From NCBI RefSeq assembly GCF_018294505.1, contig NC_057811.1:25052197-25116196 (forward strand): 64,000 nucleotides of DNA, written 5' to 3'. The notes under the pieces are model-generated. The model searched no databases and was not told where the DNA came from. It saw only the letters and a list, made by a program, of their open reading frames with translations. This DNA comes from Triticum aestivum. Taxonomy: Eukaryota > Streptophyta > Magnoliopsida > Poales > Poaceae. Below are positions 45,201 through 56,093 of the stretch, piece after piece (within the stretch, counting starts at the first letter, position 1; each line of letters starts with the position of its first letter). Both the position numbers and the translations under genes were made by a program.

Positions 45201-46285
45201 ACGGTTCAGGTAGAAGAGCTCTCTGAAGAGCAGCAGGCTGGGTTCCTCTCCAAGGTCAAAGAAATTCAGTACATCCCTGAAGAACTTTGAGTCGGGCGAT
45301 GCGAAGCCCCAGCTCATGTGATCCGCAAATATTACCACCTCCCCGTCCTTTGGCTGTGGTCTCTCCTCTGACGGGTCAGGGGCGCGGTAAGACATGGCGT
45401 CCTTCTTGGGCAGGTAACCCGTCTTCACAAAGTCTGCTAAGGTTTCGTCGGTGACGTTGGACCTCATCCAATTGCAAGTGATGGGTGCTTTAGGAGCTTT
45501 GGGACGCATGGTGAAAGTCGGAAGCCTATGATAAAAGGAAACATGCCGGTTTAATTATAAGCCGGGGGAAATTTACAGTTCAATGTTAAAGTGGCGGCTT
45601 ATGGAGGGGACTAATGACATATATCTAGGTGCATCGGGCTATCTAAGCCGCTGGAAGTATTGAGAGTAATTCGATTGTCTACGACCTTATCACAGATGAG
45701 CCGGAAAATTCTATGGCGCATGGCCTCCTTTGAGCCGGAAAATTCTACGGCGCGTGGCTTCTTTAAACCGGAAATGTAAACCGCCATGGCTCAACGGGTG
45801 CAGTTTTTTACTAAGTGTGGTGAAAACAGGTTTCGCACATTGCAGTAACTAATTTGGATCAAAACGGTCGGCTGAAAAGGAAAATTTCTAGACCTAAAAC
45901 CGATGCAGAGGAAGTTCATAAGCTCGGAACGAGCTCTTTTTGTAGACAGAAGGGATCTACTAGCATAAAAATGAGTACGAGACCACTACCGCAGGAGTTC
46001 TACCCTATTTCCGGATCAAAAGGGGTCACGGTGGAAGAACTGTGAAGAACGCGGGATGAACTACGAAGAACAGAGGAAGAACTACAGAACCCTAATGCGG
46101 ATCTGCCCTATGGAGTAGCGAGGACTTACCGGCGCTGAACAGATGCGGAGGTTGCCGCCGTTTGTCTGGACCGATTCAGGGTGATGCAGCGGCCGAGGTT
46201 GACAAAGACCGGGGGCGCGGCGGCGGCGGCGGAGTTCGAGCTCTCGGGCGACAGAGGAAGAAGACGAAGAAGAGAGGAGTGAATG
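42227..46285 (-). pseudogene. Spliced antisense gene of the Tat element, Transposase_28-like
   Basis: Seven exons with consensus sites on the minus strand: leader 46130-46285 (GCCG/gtaagt), 44679-45525 (acceptor tcatag, ATG 45509), 44430-44594, 43958-44352, 43468-43886, 42962-43238, 42227-42870. The ATG exon (277 codons) resembles the 'putative gypsy-type transposase' domain PF04195 found in antisense ORFs of grass Gypsy elements. Exon 3 is Lys/Ala-rich (KKARKARKAKKAAKRT), a likely nuclear signal. Exon 6 is a coiled coil (KKLEADISDLKTRLRTQE). Despite the Pfam name, no catalytic role is shown. A TGA near 43987 and a frame change near 43800 suggest this copy is broken, or that it makes a shorter protein. 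Confidence 0.75.
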
Positions 46286-46298
46286 GAGGCAATGGGTC

Positions 46299-46315
46299 GG
46301 GCTATTTATAAGGGC
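46299..46315 (-). promoter_or_regulatory. TATA box of the antisense gene
   Basis: cttataaatag on the minus strand, about 20-30 bp upstream of a leader (gcctccattcactcctctct) that ends in a perfect donor GTAAGT at 46129. It shows that the antisense gene is an independent transcription unit. Confidence 0.6.
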
Positions 46316-46592
46316 CAGACTCATAAGTGGGCGCGAGAAACAAGGAGGCCACGACGCGGTTATCTCACCATAAAATGCCTCGATTTTTGGGATGGCAGTA
46401 TAGATAAGATCCGTTGCGGATATGGCGGAGTAAAAAATGGACTTAATGGAAGATGACATCACGGCGGATCACCCGGAATCAAGAGGATGACGTCACGCCG
46501 GGTTATGGCCTTCACACAATCGTAAGCCGGAGATTTTCTATCGAAAGGATTGAAGATTGACATGAGCCGGCTCAAATCAATCTGGGGCCTAA
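46316..46592. other. Internal sequence up to the 3' LTR, with purine tract
   Basis: Ends in atctggggcctaa directly before TGTTGAGG; tggggcc is the likely polypurine tract. Otherwise upstream promoter sequence of the antisense gene. Confidence 0.5.
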
Positions 46593-47109
46593 TGTTGAGG
46601 ATATAGACCTTAGAGTCACCCACCCGGTGGGGCCGGGTTACTCATAAGGGTCATCGCCTGAAGCCCGGCGCCAAGCTTGAAGACGGTGGGCCAAAGATGG
46701 GCTTAAGACCCGGTGACGGCTTAAGGCCCGTAGTCACAACCGCCTTTAGACAGAACTTGTAGTATAAGGCAAGGATAGTTGAGAGTCCGAGCCGGACACT
46801 CTTATGAGCCGGCCGGGACTCTGAAAGCCGCTGGGTGTCAGCCTCTCTATATAAAGGGACGACCCGGCAGCGGTTTAGGGACAAGGAAGATCTCATCGAG
46901 AGCCAAGCCTAGCAATTAAGCTCCCTGGTCCTCGAAACCCTAATCAATACCACCTCAACTGGACGTAGGCTTTTACCTTCACCGTAAGGGGCCGAACCAG
47001 TATAACCCTCGTGTTTCTTGTCCCGTTTAACCCCTTCAAGCTTCCTAGTTGCGATGGCTCCACGACTAAGTCCTAGCTCGAGGACATCTGCCGTGATAAT
47101 TCCACGACA
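46593..47109 (+). repeat. 3' LTR of the Tat element
   Basis: Matches 23084-23597 with about ten substitutions and one 3-bp indel (gtagtaggc / gtagtataaggc). TSD CCGCT follows at 47110-47114. Confidence 0.9.
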
Positions 47110-47114
47110 CCGCT

Positions 47115-48791
47115 GGAGCCCCGAACGCCACCGCCCGCCGCCCCACGACATCGCCCGTCGCCTCCCCGAGCCCCGCCGCCCCTCGCCGCACCCCCGAGCC
47201 CCACCGGAGTTGCCCCGACGAGGTAGCCGCAGCAGCCGCCGACCGTCCAGTTTTTTTCAAAAAACCGCTTCGGTTTATTTTTTTTAGAACCCTAGGTTTA
47301 TTTTTTTATGATCGGTTCATTTCTTTTCTTCGGTTTAGTTTGTTAGTGAACGTTCACCGATCTGTTCGTTTTAACGAACGTGTTCGTTGGTTAGTCGCTG
47401 TTAGCGAACATGCGTGCAGTTGATGAGTGCTTATTGTATGCTTGTTTGTTTGCGATAGAGTACCCGGAGTGCGCCGCTTGCTACTTCGAATCTCTAGGTT
47501 TCACGGATCATCAGCAAGGCAAGTAACACTTTGATCATATCTCTTTACTACCCAGTTTTATTGCATTAGATCAACCCTCAAACATTGCATGGTTAGGATC
47601 TAATTAAATTGTGGGAATTGGGAAGTAGTTGAGGTAGTACCTATTACCTGTTTATTATCAAACCCTTGGGAGTTACTTCTGCGTTGCTTATATCGCTATG
47701 CTATGCTCGTAGACGTGGATTGGGTTTGAGAGATATTCACGACAGATGTGAGATTGTTAATTAATGGTTTACTTAAGGTGGCAACTAAACTCACATCTGG
47801 GTGGATTGAGGTACCTGGGTATTCCAGGATTGCCTGTGTTTTTCTTTTGGACCTCCACCCAGGTTCAAAGGGATCATGAGATTATTCATGCTAGAAACTT
47901 CCGTGTGCAGCCGCAAGCTATTATGGTCTCTAGCATAGTCGAGTAAGTTGTGGGAAACCTTTCCATGATAGGCTAGCAGATGTAGGGGATTGTAGGTGTA
48001 TCGGCCTATCTATCGGTTAAGGGGACCTCTTCGGAAAGACTGTGTCTCGGTCATCCGTTTCTCAAACATCATGTAGTGTGAGAATCAAGCGGAGGCGATC
48101 GAGTCTTGTGGGAAAAGTTTACAAACCTCTGTAGAGTATATAAACTAATCATGGTTAGCCGTGTCCCCGGTTATGGACGTTTTGAGTATCTAGTATCTGG
48201 ATTATCATGTGAATCTCATCACCATGTTACTTTAATTAATTTTGTTGGGTTAATGATGATAACTTAATTGGGATTGAGATGCTGTCAACCATCTCAATGT
48301 TTAACAACCACCATGATAGTTAAATAAAATTTATTCCTTTGCAGTAGGGAAAAATTGGCTTTTCGCAAAACAGTAACCATAGAGCTTTCCACAAGCCAAA
48401 TATGCAAGTAGTGATAGCATCATTTTGTTCATTACTCTCTATGTGTTATTTTGCCAGCATATTCCATGTGCTGACCCGTTTCGGGCTGCAACGTTTCATG
48501 TTGCAGACTTTTCAGACGACGAGTAAGGTGCCTTAGGTCGTGGTCTTATACTCAGTGATGCCGTTGGAGTTGATGGACTCACTTATCTTCCAAGTCTTCC
48601 GCTGTTATCGTATTTAGATGGCCTTAAGCCATATTTATCATACTTATTTCTCTTGTGAGATACTCGTTGTAATAAGTGTGTGATTGCTACTCTGTATAAA
48701 TCCTCCATTTGTACTGTGCGTGTCAGCATTACTGATCCAGGGATGACACTGGTGCACAGAAGCACATACTGTTTGAGGTCTGGTCGCTACA
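47115..48791 (+). repeat. 3' LTR of the Tekay-like element, right half
   Basis: Resumes the 5' LTR alignment at gagccccgaacgcc. Lacks the counterpart of 15175-15517; at the breakpoint (47411) a few non-matching bases (atgc) sit between cgaac and gtgcagttgatg. Ends GCTACA, followed by TSD GCTCC (48792-48796). Confidence 0.9.
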
Positions 48792-48796
48792 GCTCC

Positions 48797-51700
48797 GTCC
48801 GCCACCCAGCAGGAGCCTCTTCCCCGACGACGTCGTCCACAGCAACACCTCGACATCCCTCATCCACCGTACCGGATGAGGATCCGTCGTCGATCTCATC
48901 GTCCCGCCGGTTCAGCCACCCCGTCCTCCACCTCCATAGAGCTGCCCCGACGTTCCCCTCGTCTTTCGCGCCACCTCCATTCCCACACCGCCGTCTTCAC
49001 CTGCACCACCGGAAGAACATCATCATCACCGTTTCCTCGGATGAAGCTGCGGCCTAATCGGCACCACCAAAGAGGTTGTACACTAATCGCCGCATTTTCT
49101 TCTTGATTCGATCTCACGGTGCTGCCGACGCTCGGTCCCGAGCCGACACGGCGCGGCTCCATCCACGGCGGCGTCGCCGGCCACTTCCTCCACGGCGTCG
49201 CTCCCTCGGCGGCGACGTCCACATCAGTAGGAGCTGCTGCTGCTGCTTTAGCTCTCGCTCGCGCTGCTGCTCTGCTCTTGCTCTCGGTCCCCTGCCTGGT
49301 CTGCTCTTGCTATTGCTCTTGCTCGCGCTGCTGCTCTCGCTCTTGCTCTTGCTTGCGATGCGGCTCCGATTTAGCTACACTTCAGTCGACTGAATCGACT
49401 TTTGGGTCAGTCGATTTTCAGGGGGTGGGGGGGCTTGCCGGGGTGAAGGAAGAACCAGCCGCAGTGGGGAGGGGGGCTCGCCGGAAAGGTACCCCACTAT
49501 CTATCTTAGGGTTCAGGATGGGGGCGGTGGTCGCCGGCGGTGGCGGGGCGTTGGCGGGGTGATGGCGTGGGGATCGCCGGAGAAAAAGCTCGGCACGGGG
49601 GGGCCTAAAGGGATGGCCGGGGTGGCGGCGGATTGGCGGTGGGGAGTGTTTTCGGGGCGGGCGGGGCAGCGCACCGCCGGCCGCGGGCGGCGGGGGCCTG
49701 CTGTTTGGCCGGTGGTGGCTGGCGGCTCAGGGGGGTGGAGGTTGAAGATGAACCGCAGGCCCTTGATTTTGTATCCAACGGCTGCAAAATCGACTGACCA
49801 GAGATGAAAAAGTCAGTCGACCGGCGTGTAGCCTCACCTTGCTAGTGTGTTCAGTTTCGACAGCAAAATACAATTTCGACAGTTAAGTTCAGTTTCGACA
49901 GTTAAGTTCAGTTTCGACAGTTAAGTTCAGTTTCGACAGTTATGTTCAGTTTCGACGGTTAAGTTCAGAGATGAGCGGCTGATGTATTTTACATCTAGCA
50001 CTTTGTGGTTATGTATTTTACGTCATGTATTGGAGATGCTATTAGAATTCCACTCAGGTTAACGTTGTTCGTTGTCTCTCTTGTCCTGCTTCAGCCTCGG
50101 TGTCGTACAACTCACCGGAGCTGCTCCAACGACGAAACCCTCCATCACAGCGGAGCAGTACCTCGGGCTCCATCTCCAGACGCCTAAGATCTTCTTCCCC
50201 TCCTCCGACAGCAAAGTCAGCCGGAGCATCCTCACTGGCCAACCCAATCACGCTGAGATTCGACATGGCTTCGCCAAAGAGGTTGTACACTTGTTGCATC
50301 TCTTTTTTACTCTACATGTTATATATATTGTCCACTGAGCACACGGATTTGTTCCTTTAGTGTCTCCTTGAAAGAAAAAAGGTAGGAATTTTAATTTTCA
50401 CTTGTCCTCCTTTTCAAATTCCTATTCATGAAGCACAAGACTAAGAGATAGTATCATAATAGCATTATAACCGTACATTTTCTTGTGGTTTGACTTAATC
50501 TCACCATGCTTGTTTGCATCCTGTGATCTTCCAATTGTTGTGAATCAAACACCCAAATTGGCAGAAATCCTGTGTTTTTAAATTCTCTGTTTTGCACGTG
50601 CATTCCTATCCTATTCCTGTCTATTTTCCTATCCCTGCATTGTTGGAATCCTCCAATTCAAACGAGCCCTTACAGAATTACTTCTCTTACAGATAGTTGT
50701 CAAAGAAAACCTTGCGTGGTCTGTCCCGCTCCTGCTGCGCCGTCGTCAACCCCAGCTCAGCTGCTCCAACGACAAAAGGGTCCAGCACAGCAGGGATCCG
50801 GCCTCCAGACTGTCTTTCGCCGCCTCAGATCTTCTTCCCCGCCGCTGGCAGCCATGAAAACTGCATTACCATCATCAACCGAGCAGATGACCTCGAGGAC
50901 TACACGGGTCCGCAAGAGAGGTCGCACTCTTTCGTGTCTGCTTACGTTATGCATCGCTTAATATTACATGCTACTTTATCGTCCTGTTCACTGATTAGAC
51001 TCCGAGTCAGCTCCAAACTAATGGTCAAACTTGAGTTTTTAAATGGTTGTGGGGTACATATCGGGGCCGCTATCAATAATATCTATCTACTATCTGGTTA
51101 ATCTCCGGTGTCTACTATGAGTTTCATGTTGGGTGGGAAACAAACAATAAAGAAGCCATTATCTGTATTTTTTAACTGGAGCCATTATCTGCCTGCTATT
51201 ATTGGTTTTGGGTCTATCCACAGGTTGCTACCATCACTCTGGATTTCTGCATGCACCCCTTACATAATCTCACTATGTTTTATTCCTATGCATGACAGTT
51301 ATTGTAAACAATGGAACTGAACATGTAGAGCAAAAGAGACGAGCCTTGCGTGGCAATAAAATTTCATGCAGACGTCACTCCATGGTAGGCGCAAAGGCAG
51401 CCCCCCCCCCCCCCTCCACACATTTCGGATTGTAATCGAGAGGAAGATATCTGTTGAGGGGGATTCAGAAGGAGAAGACAACTCCTATTTACCCCCTGAG
51501 GTCTTCGCTCTAACTTGGCATGCTGATGTTGGTTATATCATGCATATGGTGTCTTGCATTGCTTACTTTATACATCAAATATGTCATCTACTTAGTTTAG
51601 ACATCCTTTGTGCGAATGCCATCTGTTTAGTTTATTCATCGTTTATGTGAATTATGCAACGCCATCTTGTTTAGCCAGGCATCATATATGTGAATTTTGC

Positions 51701-54344
51701 AATGCCATCCTGCTTAGCCAGTCATCTTATATGTAAATTATATCAGGCCATCCTTTTTTTTCGTTACATATTACATTTGTCGACAATGTTAGTACATTCA
51801 ACTGCTCTTCGTGTGTATCAGCCATTTGAAACGGTGATGGCAAATTCTGGAGTGAAAACAAGGTCTTCAGAGCAGACTATGCTATCTGACGAAGCGCATA
51901 TCTCGCTGGTTACGGATAGCTCCTCAGAGGAGGATTCAGAGACAGATGACCAGTCCTATCCCCCCCCCGAGGTGTATGCTCTAACTTGGCAGGGTTATGT
52001 TGCTCATATCGTGCGTATGGTGTCTCACATTGCTATGTCATTTGATTAGTTTAGACATGCTTTGGGTGAATGCCACCTGTTCAGTGTCTAATTACCATAT
52101 ATGTGAATTATGCATTGCCATCTTGTTGCAAGACATTATATATGTGAATTATACAATGCTATCTTGTTGCAAAGGCATTATATATGTGAATTATGCAATG
52201 CCATGCTGTTTAGCCAATCATCATGTATGTGAATTATATCATGTTATCATTTTTTTTGTATTACGTGTTCCATTTGTCGACAACATTTGTATATTCAACT
52301 ACTCTTCCTGTCCATCAGCCATTTGAAGCGGTGATGGAAGTATCTGGAGTGAAAACAAGGTATTCAAAGCAGACAATGCTACTTGCTGAAGCAGACATCT
52401 TGCTGGTTACAGAGAGCTCCTCAGAGGAGGATTCAGAGACTGATGACCAGTCCTATTTCCCCCCTGAGGTCTATGCTCAAACTTGGCAGGGTTATATTAC
52501 CCAGGTCATGCATGTTGTCTTGCATTGCTTAGTTTTTACATCATATATGGATTGCCATCTGCTTACTTGCTTACTATATAAATCATATATTTGAATTATA
52601 TCATGCCATCATGTTTACAGTACATACACATCATCTATCTGAATTATGGCATGGCAACCCATTTAATAAAGACATCATATAGTTATATCATCTCATCTTG
52701 TTTAGTGTTTACAGTCATCATATTTTGAATTATGGCATTCTATCCGTGAATGTATGTGAATTATGGCATGCCAACCTATTTAATAAACACATTATATAGT
52801 TATGTCATGTCATCCTGTTTACATAGTCTCATATTTTGAACTATGCCTTTCCATCTTTTTTAGTTAGCCATCATAATGTGAAATTGTGTCATGCTATCCT
52901 GTTTAGTTAGCCATCATATATGTGAAATTGTGTCATGCTATCCTGTTTGGTTAGACAACATAAATATGAATTATTTCATGCCCTCTTTTATTCCCCACTA
53001 TCCATTGCACCTGTCTATCATACAATGTCTATACTTTCAATTACTTTTCTTGTTTATCAGCCATTTGAATTGGAGAGCGTGATGGCAGTATCTAAGGGAG
53101 TAACAACACGGTCTTCAGAAAAGATAGTGCTACCAGTTGATGCAGATAGAACCACGGTTGTACTTGCCCAAGGACCAGATCCACCACACATAACCCAGAC
53201 TCTCGCAGATTGTACCCCTACCCAGTTGGACAGAGAACCAGCTACACCCCTTCTAACCCCAACCCCGGCAGATAGTAACCCAGTTCCAGTTAACACAGCA
53301 CCGTCTCCACCACAGAGCACCCAAACACGAACAGTTAGTAAGGGAACTGCAGTGCCCAAAGCACGAGGACCACCACTCCGAATCCCAACTCAACGCTTAA
53401 AGGAGAAGAAGATTTGTTCTCAGGTTAGGTTCTGTAGCTATGGTTCATACTCCTTTGCTCTTGCATTACTGTATTTACCCATACCAACTATTTTCAAATT
53501 TGAAGGATGGAATTGAAACTCCAATGGCGCAACAGGTATGTTTTAAACCTGTTTCTTTAACAGGTTTGCTGTTGTAACCTGCTCTATGTTGATTTCAGTT
53601 TCAATTGAATAAACAATTATGTTCTCATGTCATGCACATTACAAGTGTTGTTATTGCTCTATAGTTACCCACACTTATATTCTTTCTATTCTGCTTTGTC
53701 TTGAACAAATATTATTTGAACTGTGTCTCTATCTTGATTTGGCAACAAAAACTAGAATGATATAGACCATAAAGTGACCATGGTACATAGATATATGTTT
53801 GTTTCATGCTGTTATCCTGTCCACTTTACTACTGAACTCATTTACCAAAATGAGTTTCATATACAACATGGTAAACATGTGATGTGTCTGCTTGTTTCTC
53901 TTTTAGAATGCGGACAAAATATTGGAGAACAGTACCGCGTTATCCAATGGTAAAGGAAGTAATGCAGATAAGGTTCAAGATAGTGAGACATCCCTGTTGG
54001 TCTCTAAGAAAGCTGATAAAAACTATCTTGACGACAGTGAGGGAACCCAAAAGTCATGTCTTGATGTAGTGTTCGAGTTACTGGCCACTATTGCTGGCAC
54101 AAGCTCTTCGAACTCGCTGCCTGAATCAGTTCGTCTTCTTGAGTCTCAACTTCAAGTTGAAAGACATCGATCAGATGTGCTGCGACAGGAAGCTGAAGGA
54201 CTGAGGAAGTCCCTGCAGAATTCAGATGCATATTTTCTGGTGCAACAGCAAGCGCTGGAGGATTTAAGCGCCAAACAAGAGAAAGTTAATAAGCTTGCTA
54301 AGCATCTTGCCAGCATTATGGGTACCCAGGATATTGTTTCTTGA
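48797..54344 (+). CDS. Modular multi-exon gene, possible CACTA TNPA-like or captured gene
   Basis: Plus-strand exons with good borders. A-type: up to 49074 (5' part beyond the Gypsy insertion), 50095-50281, about 50693-50920. B-type: about 51371-51533, 51822-52010, 52319-52504, 53061-53423. Then 53506-53535 and 53907-54344 (stop TGA). A exons share LLQRR...RRLRSSSPP and end in a basic K/Q-R. B exons start PFE.VM and share SSSEEDSETDDQSY, PPEVYA.TWQGY. The last exon has a coiled coil (LLESQLQVERHRSDVLRQEA; LEDLSAKQEKVNKLAKHL). B exons are phase 0-0, ideal for exon duplication. Function unknown. Its position just before CACTA subterminal repeats suggests a TNPA-like DNA-binding accessory protein; a captured host gene is the alternative. 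Confidence 0.55.
49405..49799. repeat. 14-bp inverted repeat around a GC-rich intron segment
   Basis: GGTCAGTCGATTTT at 49405-49418 and AAAATCGACTGACC at 49786-49799 are perfectly inverted. An outer imperfect pair (gtcgactga near 49386, tcagtcgac at 49813) extends it. The 370 bp between is extremely G-rich. It may be a small foldback or MITE-like insertion in the first intron; no TSD was found. Confidence 0.4.
49850..49970. repeat. 19-bp tandem repeat, about six copies
   Basis: cagtttcgacagttaagtt is repeated head-to-tail with few changes, in the intron between exon 49074 and exon 50095. Confidence 0.9.
51590..52960 (+). repeat. Intronic repeat array between B exons
   Basis: Degenerate copies of catatatgtgaattatgcaa, tgccatcctgtttag, ccagtcat fill the introns between B-type exons at least ten times. 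They indicate that introns were copied together with the exons and expanded further. Confidence 0.7.
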
Positions 54345-54639
54345 GATCTTCTGAAGTGGTTTCAGTTCTGGATTTGTTTTGCTGCGGAGTTTATTTGCGC
54401 TGGTCGCCAACTTTGACAACCAGTGTATATGATATGCTGCTTTGTTCCCTATATTTGCACTGGTGGCGAACTTTGATGCCCAATGGATGTAATATGTGTA
54501 ATAGCCGTGATAGCCTAGCGTTAGTTGCTTGCTTATTTATTTATTTCCTTGTTGTCTTGTTTATTTGTTTGCTTGTAGTCATTGCAGTTCTTTTTCCGCG
54601 GTTAGCTAGTGGCTGCAATAACCTATTTTTTTAAACTAG
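54345..54639. other. 3' flank of the modular gene
   Basis: T-rich, with repeated ttatttatttattt words and a duplicated gcgctggtcgcc..actttga / gcactggtggcgaactttga segment (54400 and 54460). Likely 3' UTR. Confidence 0.45.
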
Positions 54640-55450
54640 GCTACAATAACCATGGGCTAATTTTTACTGTAGTGACACTAGGCCTCCTACTGGCCGTAGA
54701 AACAGTGGGCCTTCTACGGGCCGTAGAAACAATGGGCCTTCTACGGGCCGTTGAAACAATGAGCCTTCTGCGGGCCGTATCATCAATGGGCCTTATACGG
54801 GTCGTATGGTCGATTGGCCAAACATGGGCCAAACAGACCGCATTATGGCCGTAAACGGGCTAGAGTTGGAATCGTCCGTTCATGGGCCGACCATAACGGG
54901 CCATCGTTAATAGGCCATATTTGGTGATGCTATGAAAATGGCCCAACAGACTAACGGTCCACAAACGGGACGACTGTAACAACGGGCTGAATTTGGCCCA
55001 CAAGCAGAAAATGACAGTAACGGGCCGTAAGTAACCGAATGCTGCAAATGAGCCCAAGAATTAATGGGCCCTCAGAAGGCCGAAAGTTAACTTGGGTTGG
55101 AAACGGCCCAACAGAATAACGGGCCGTTAATGGGTACAAAGTGATACACTGTTCATTACGGGCCAGTTTCACCACGGGCCATTAATGGGTGTAAAGTAAT
55201 ACACTATTCATTACGGGCCAGTTTCAGCACGGGCCGCTAATGGGCCAAGAGTTACAAAGGGCCTCATATGGGCCGAAAGACGTCATGGGCTATACATGGG
55301 CCAGAAGTAAAAACGGGCTGGAATCATATTGGATGGCCCAGATGACGCTACTGGGCCTAATTCGGATAGGGCGTAACGGGCCTTGGGTTAGCGGGCTGTA
55401 AATGGGCTATATGCGAATAGGCCGTTAACAGGCTTTCCATGGGCCGGCCC
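54640..55450. repeat. CACTA subterminal GGGCC array
   Basis: Dozens of gggcc / tgggcc / gggccgt words at 15-25-bp spacing, including a ~63-bp unit (ttcattacgggccagtttca) repeated at about 55153 and 55211. Density and orientation bias are typical of Triticeae CACTA subterminal regions. Confidence 0.8.
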
Positions 55451-56093
55451 GCCAGCTTTTGACCAAGTCAAACAGGCCGGCCTTTTCACAGGAATGGGCC
55501 ACTGTTGGGTCGTGCCACGTGTCGACGTATCATAGGCGCCTTCTGTCCAGTGAGTGGATGACATCTGTCCCAACGATGAGCCGACACGTGTTTCCTCTAG
55601 TCAATGATGATTTTACACGTGGAAAATCCCCATTGGTCGGGGCTGTTAACGGGTTATCGGATCCAAAACCCAACCCGATAGCTTAACGGCGTTCCGTTAC
55701 GATGGATGCCACGTGTCGGTCACCCTTGACGAAAGCACTTCTGTGACGCGCGATTTATCGTCATGGAAGTGGACACTTCCGTGATGATAATTTTGGTAAT
55801 GTCATGGAACACTTCTACGACAGCACAGGTATGACTATCTTGATTCTGTCATAAATTTGTCATGGATGTACATGCATGACAAAAAACGCGACCTACTGTG
55901 ACAAACACGTATCATCATGGAAGTGTATTTTTTTGTAGTGGGCAACACTCCGCATCGCCAGCCGCACCTGTTCGTGCACTTGCGACAGCCTTTGCAGTAG
56001 ATCACTCGATGATCCGGACACCTCCTCTTCAGGACGGCCCGTCAATATACTTGCAGTCATAATTATATCAGTTCCATCTATCTCCGAACTACT

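Larger units (their letters stand above)
23084..47109 (+). mobile_element. Tat-lineage Ty3/Gypsy element with antisense gene
   Basis: LTRs of 514 and 517 bp (TGTTGAGG...GACA) flanked by TSD CCGCT (23079-23083 and 47110-47114). Plus-strand gag-protease-RT, dual RNase H and integrase, then a spliced gene in the opposite direction before the 3' LTR. A second, archaeal-type RNase H and an antisense ORF are hallmarks of the Tat clade. The LTRs differ by about ten substitutions and one 3-bp indel by eye, so the insertion is fairly recent. Its pol is interrupted by a CACTA transposon. Confidence 0.9.
13667..48791 (+). mobile_element. Ty3/Gypsy chromovirus (Tekay-like), with nested insertions
   Basis: Long LTRs beginning TGTAACATCCC and ending GCTACA, an initiator-Met-type primer binding site, gag-pro-RT-RNaseH-integrase in a single frame with a chromodomain-like tail, a purine tract before the 3' LTR and a 5-bp TSD define a complete LTR retrotransposon in plus orientation. 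The RNaseH-before-integrase order is Gypsy. The C-terminal chromodomain-like segment and Met PBS point to the Tekay/Del chromovirus clade. A 24-kb Tat element split its 3' LTR after 23083. Without the insert the element is about 11.1 kb. Confidence 0.9.
48797..55940 (+). mobile_element. Right part of a second CACTA transposon
   Basis: The terminus at 55925-55940 reads, on the minus strand, CACTACAAAAAAATACACTT, followed inward by catgatgatacgtgtttgtc and other sequence common to a Triticeae CACTA family, then the GGGCC array and the modular gene. No matching left terminus is seen in the window, so the left border, and thus the true start, is unknown. 48797 is only where the interrupted locus resumes. 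Confidence 0.6.

Noticed and set aside
54640..55450. CpG-island-like promoter reading of the GGGCC region
   Set aside because: Regular short-word array ending in a CACTA terminus is better explained as subterminal repeats.
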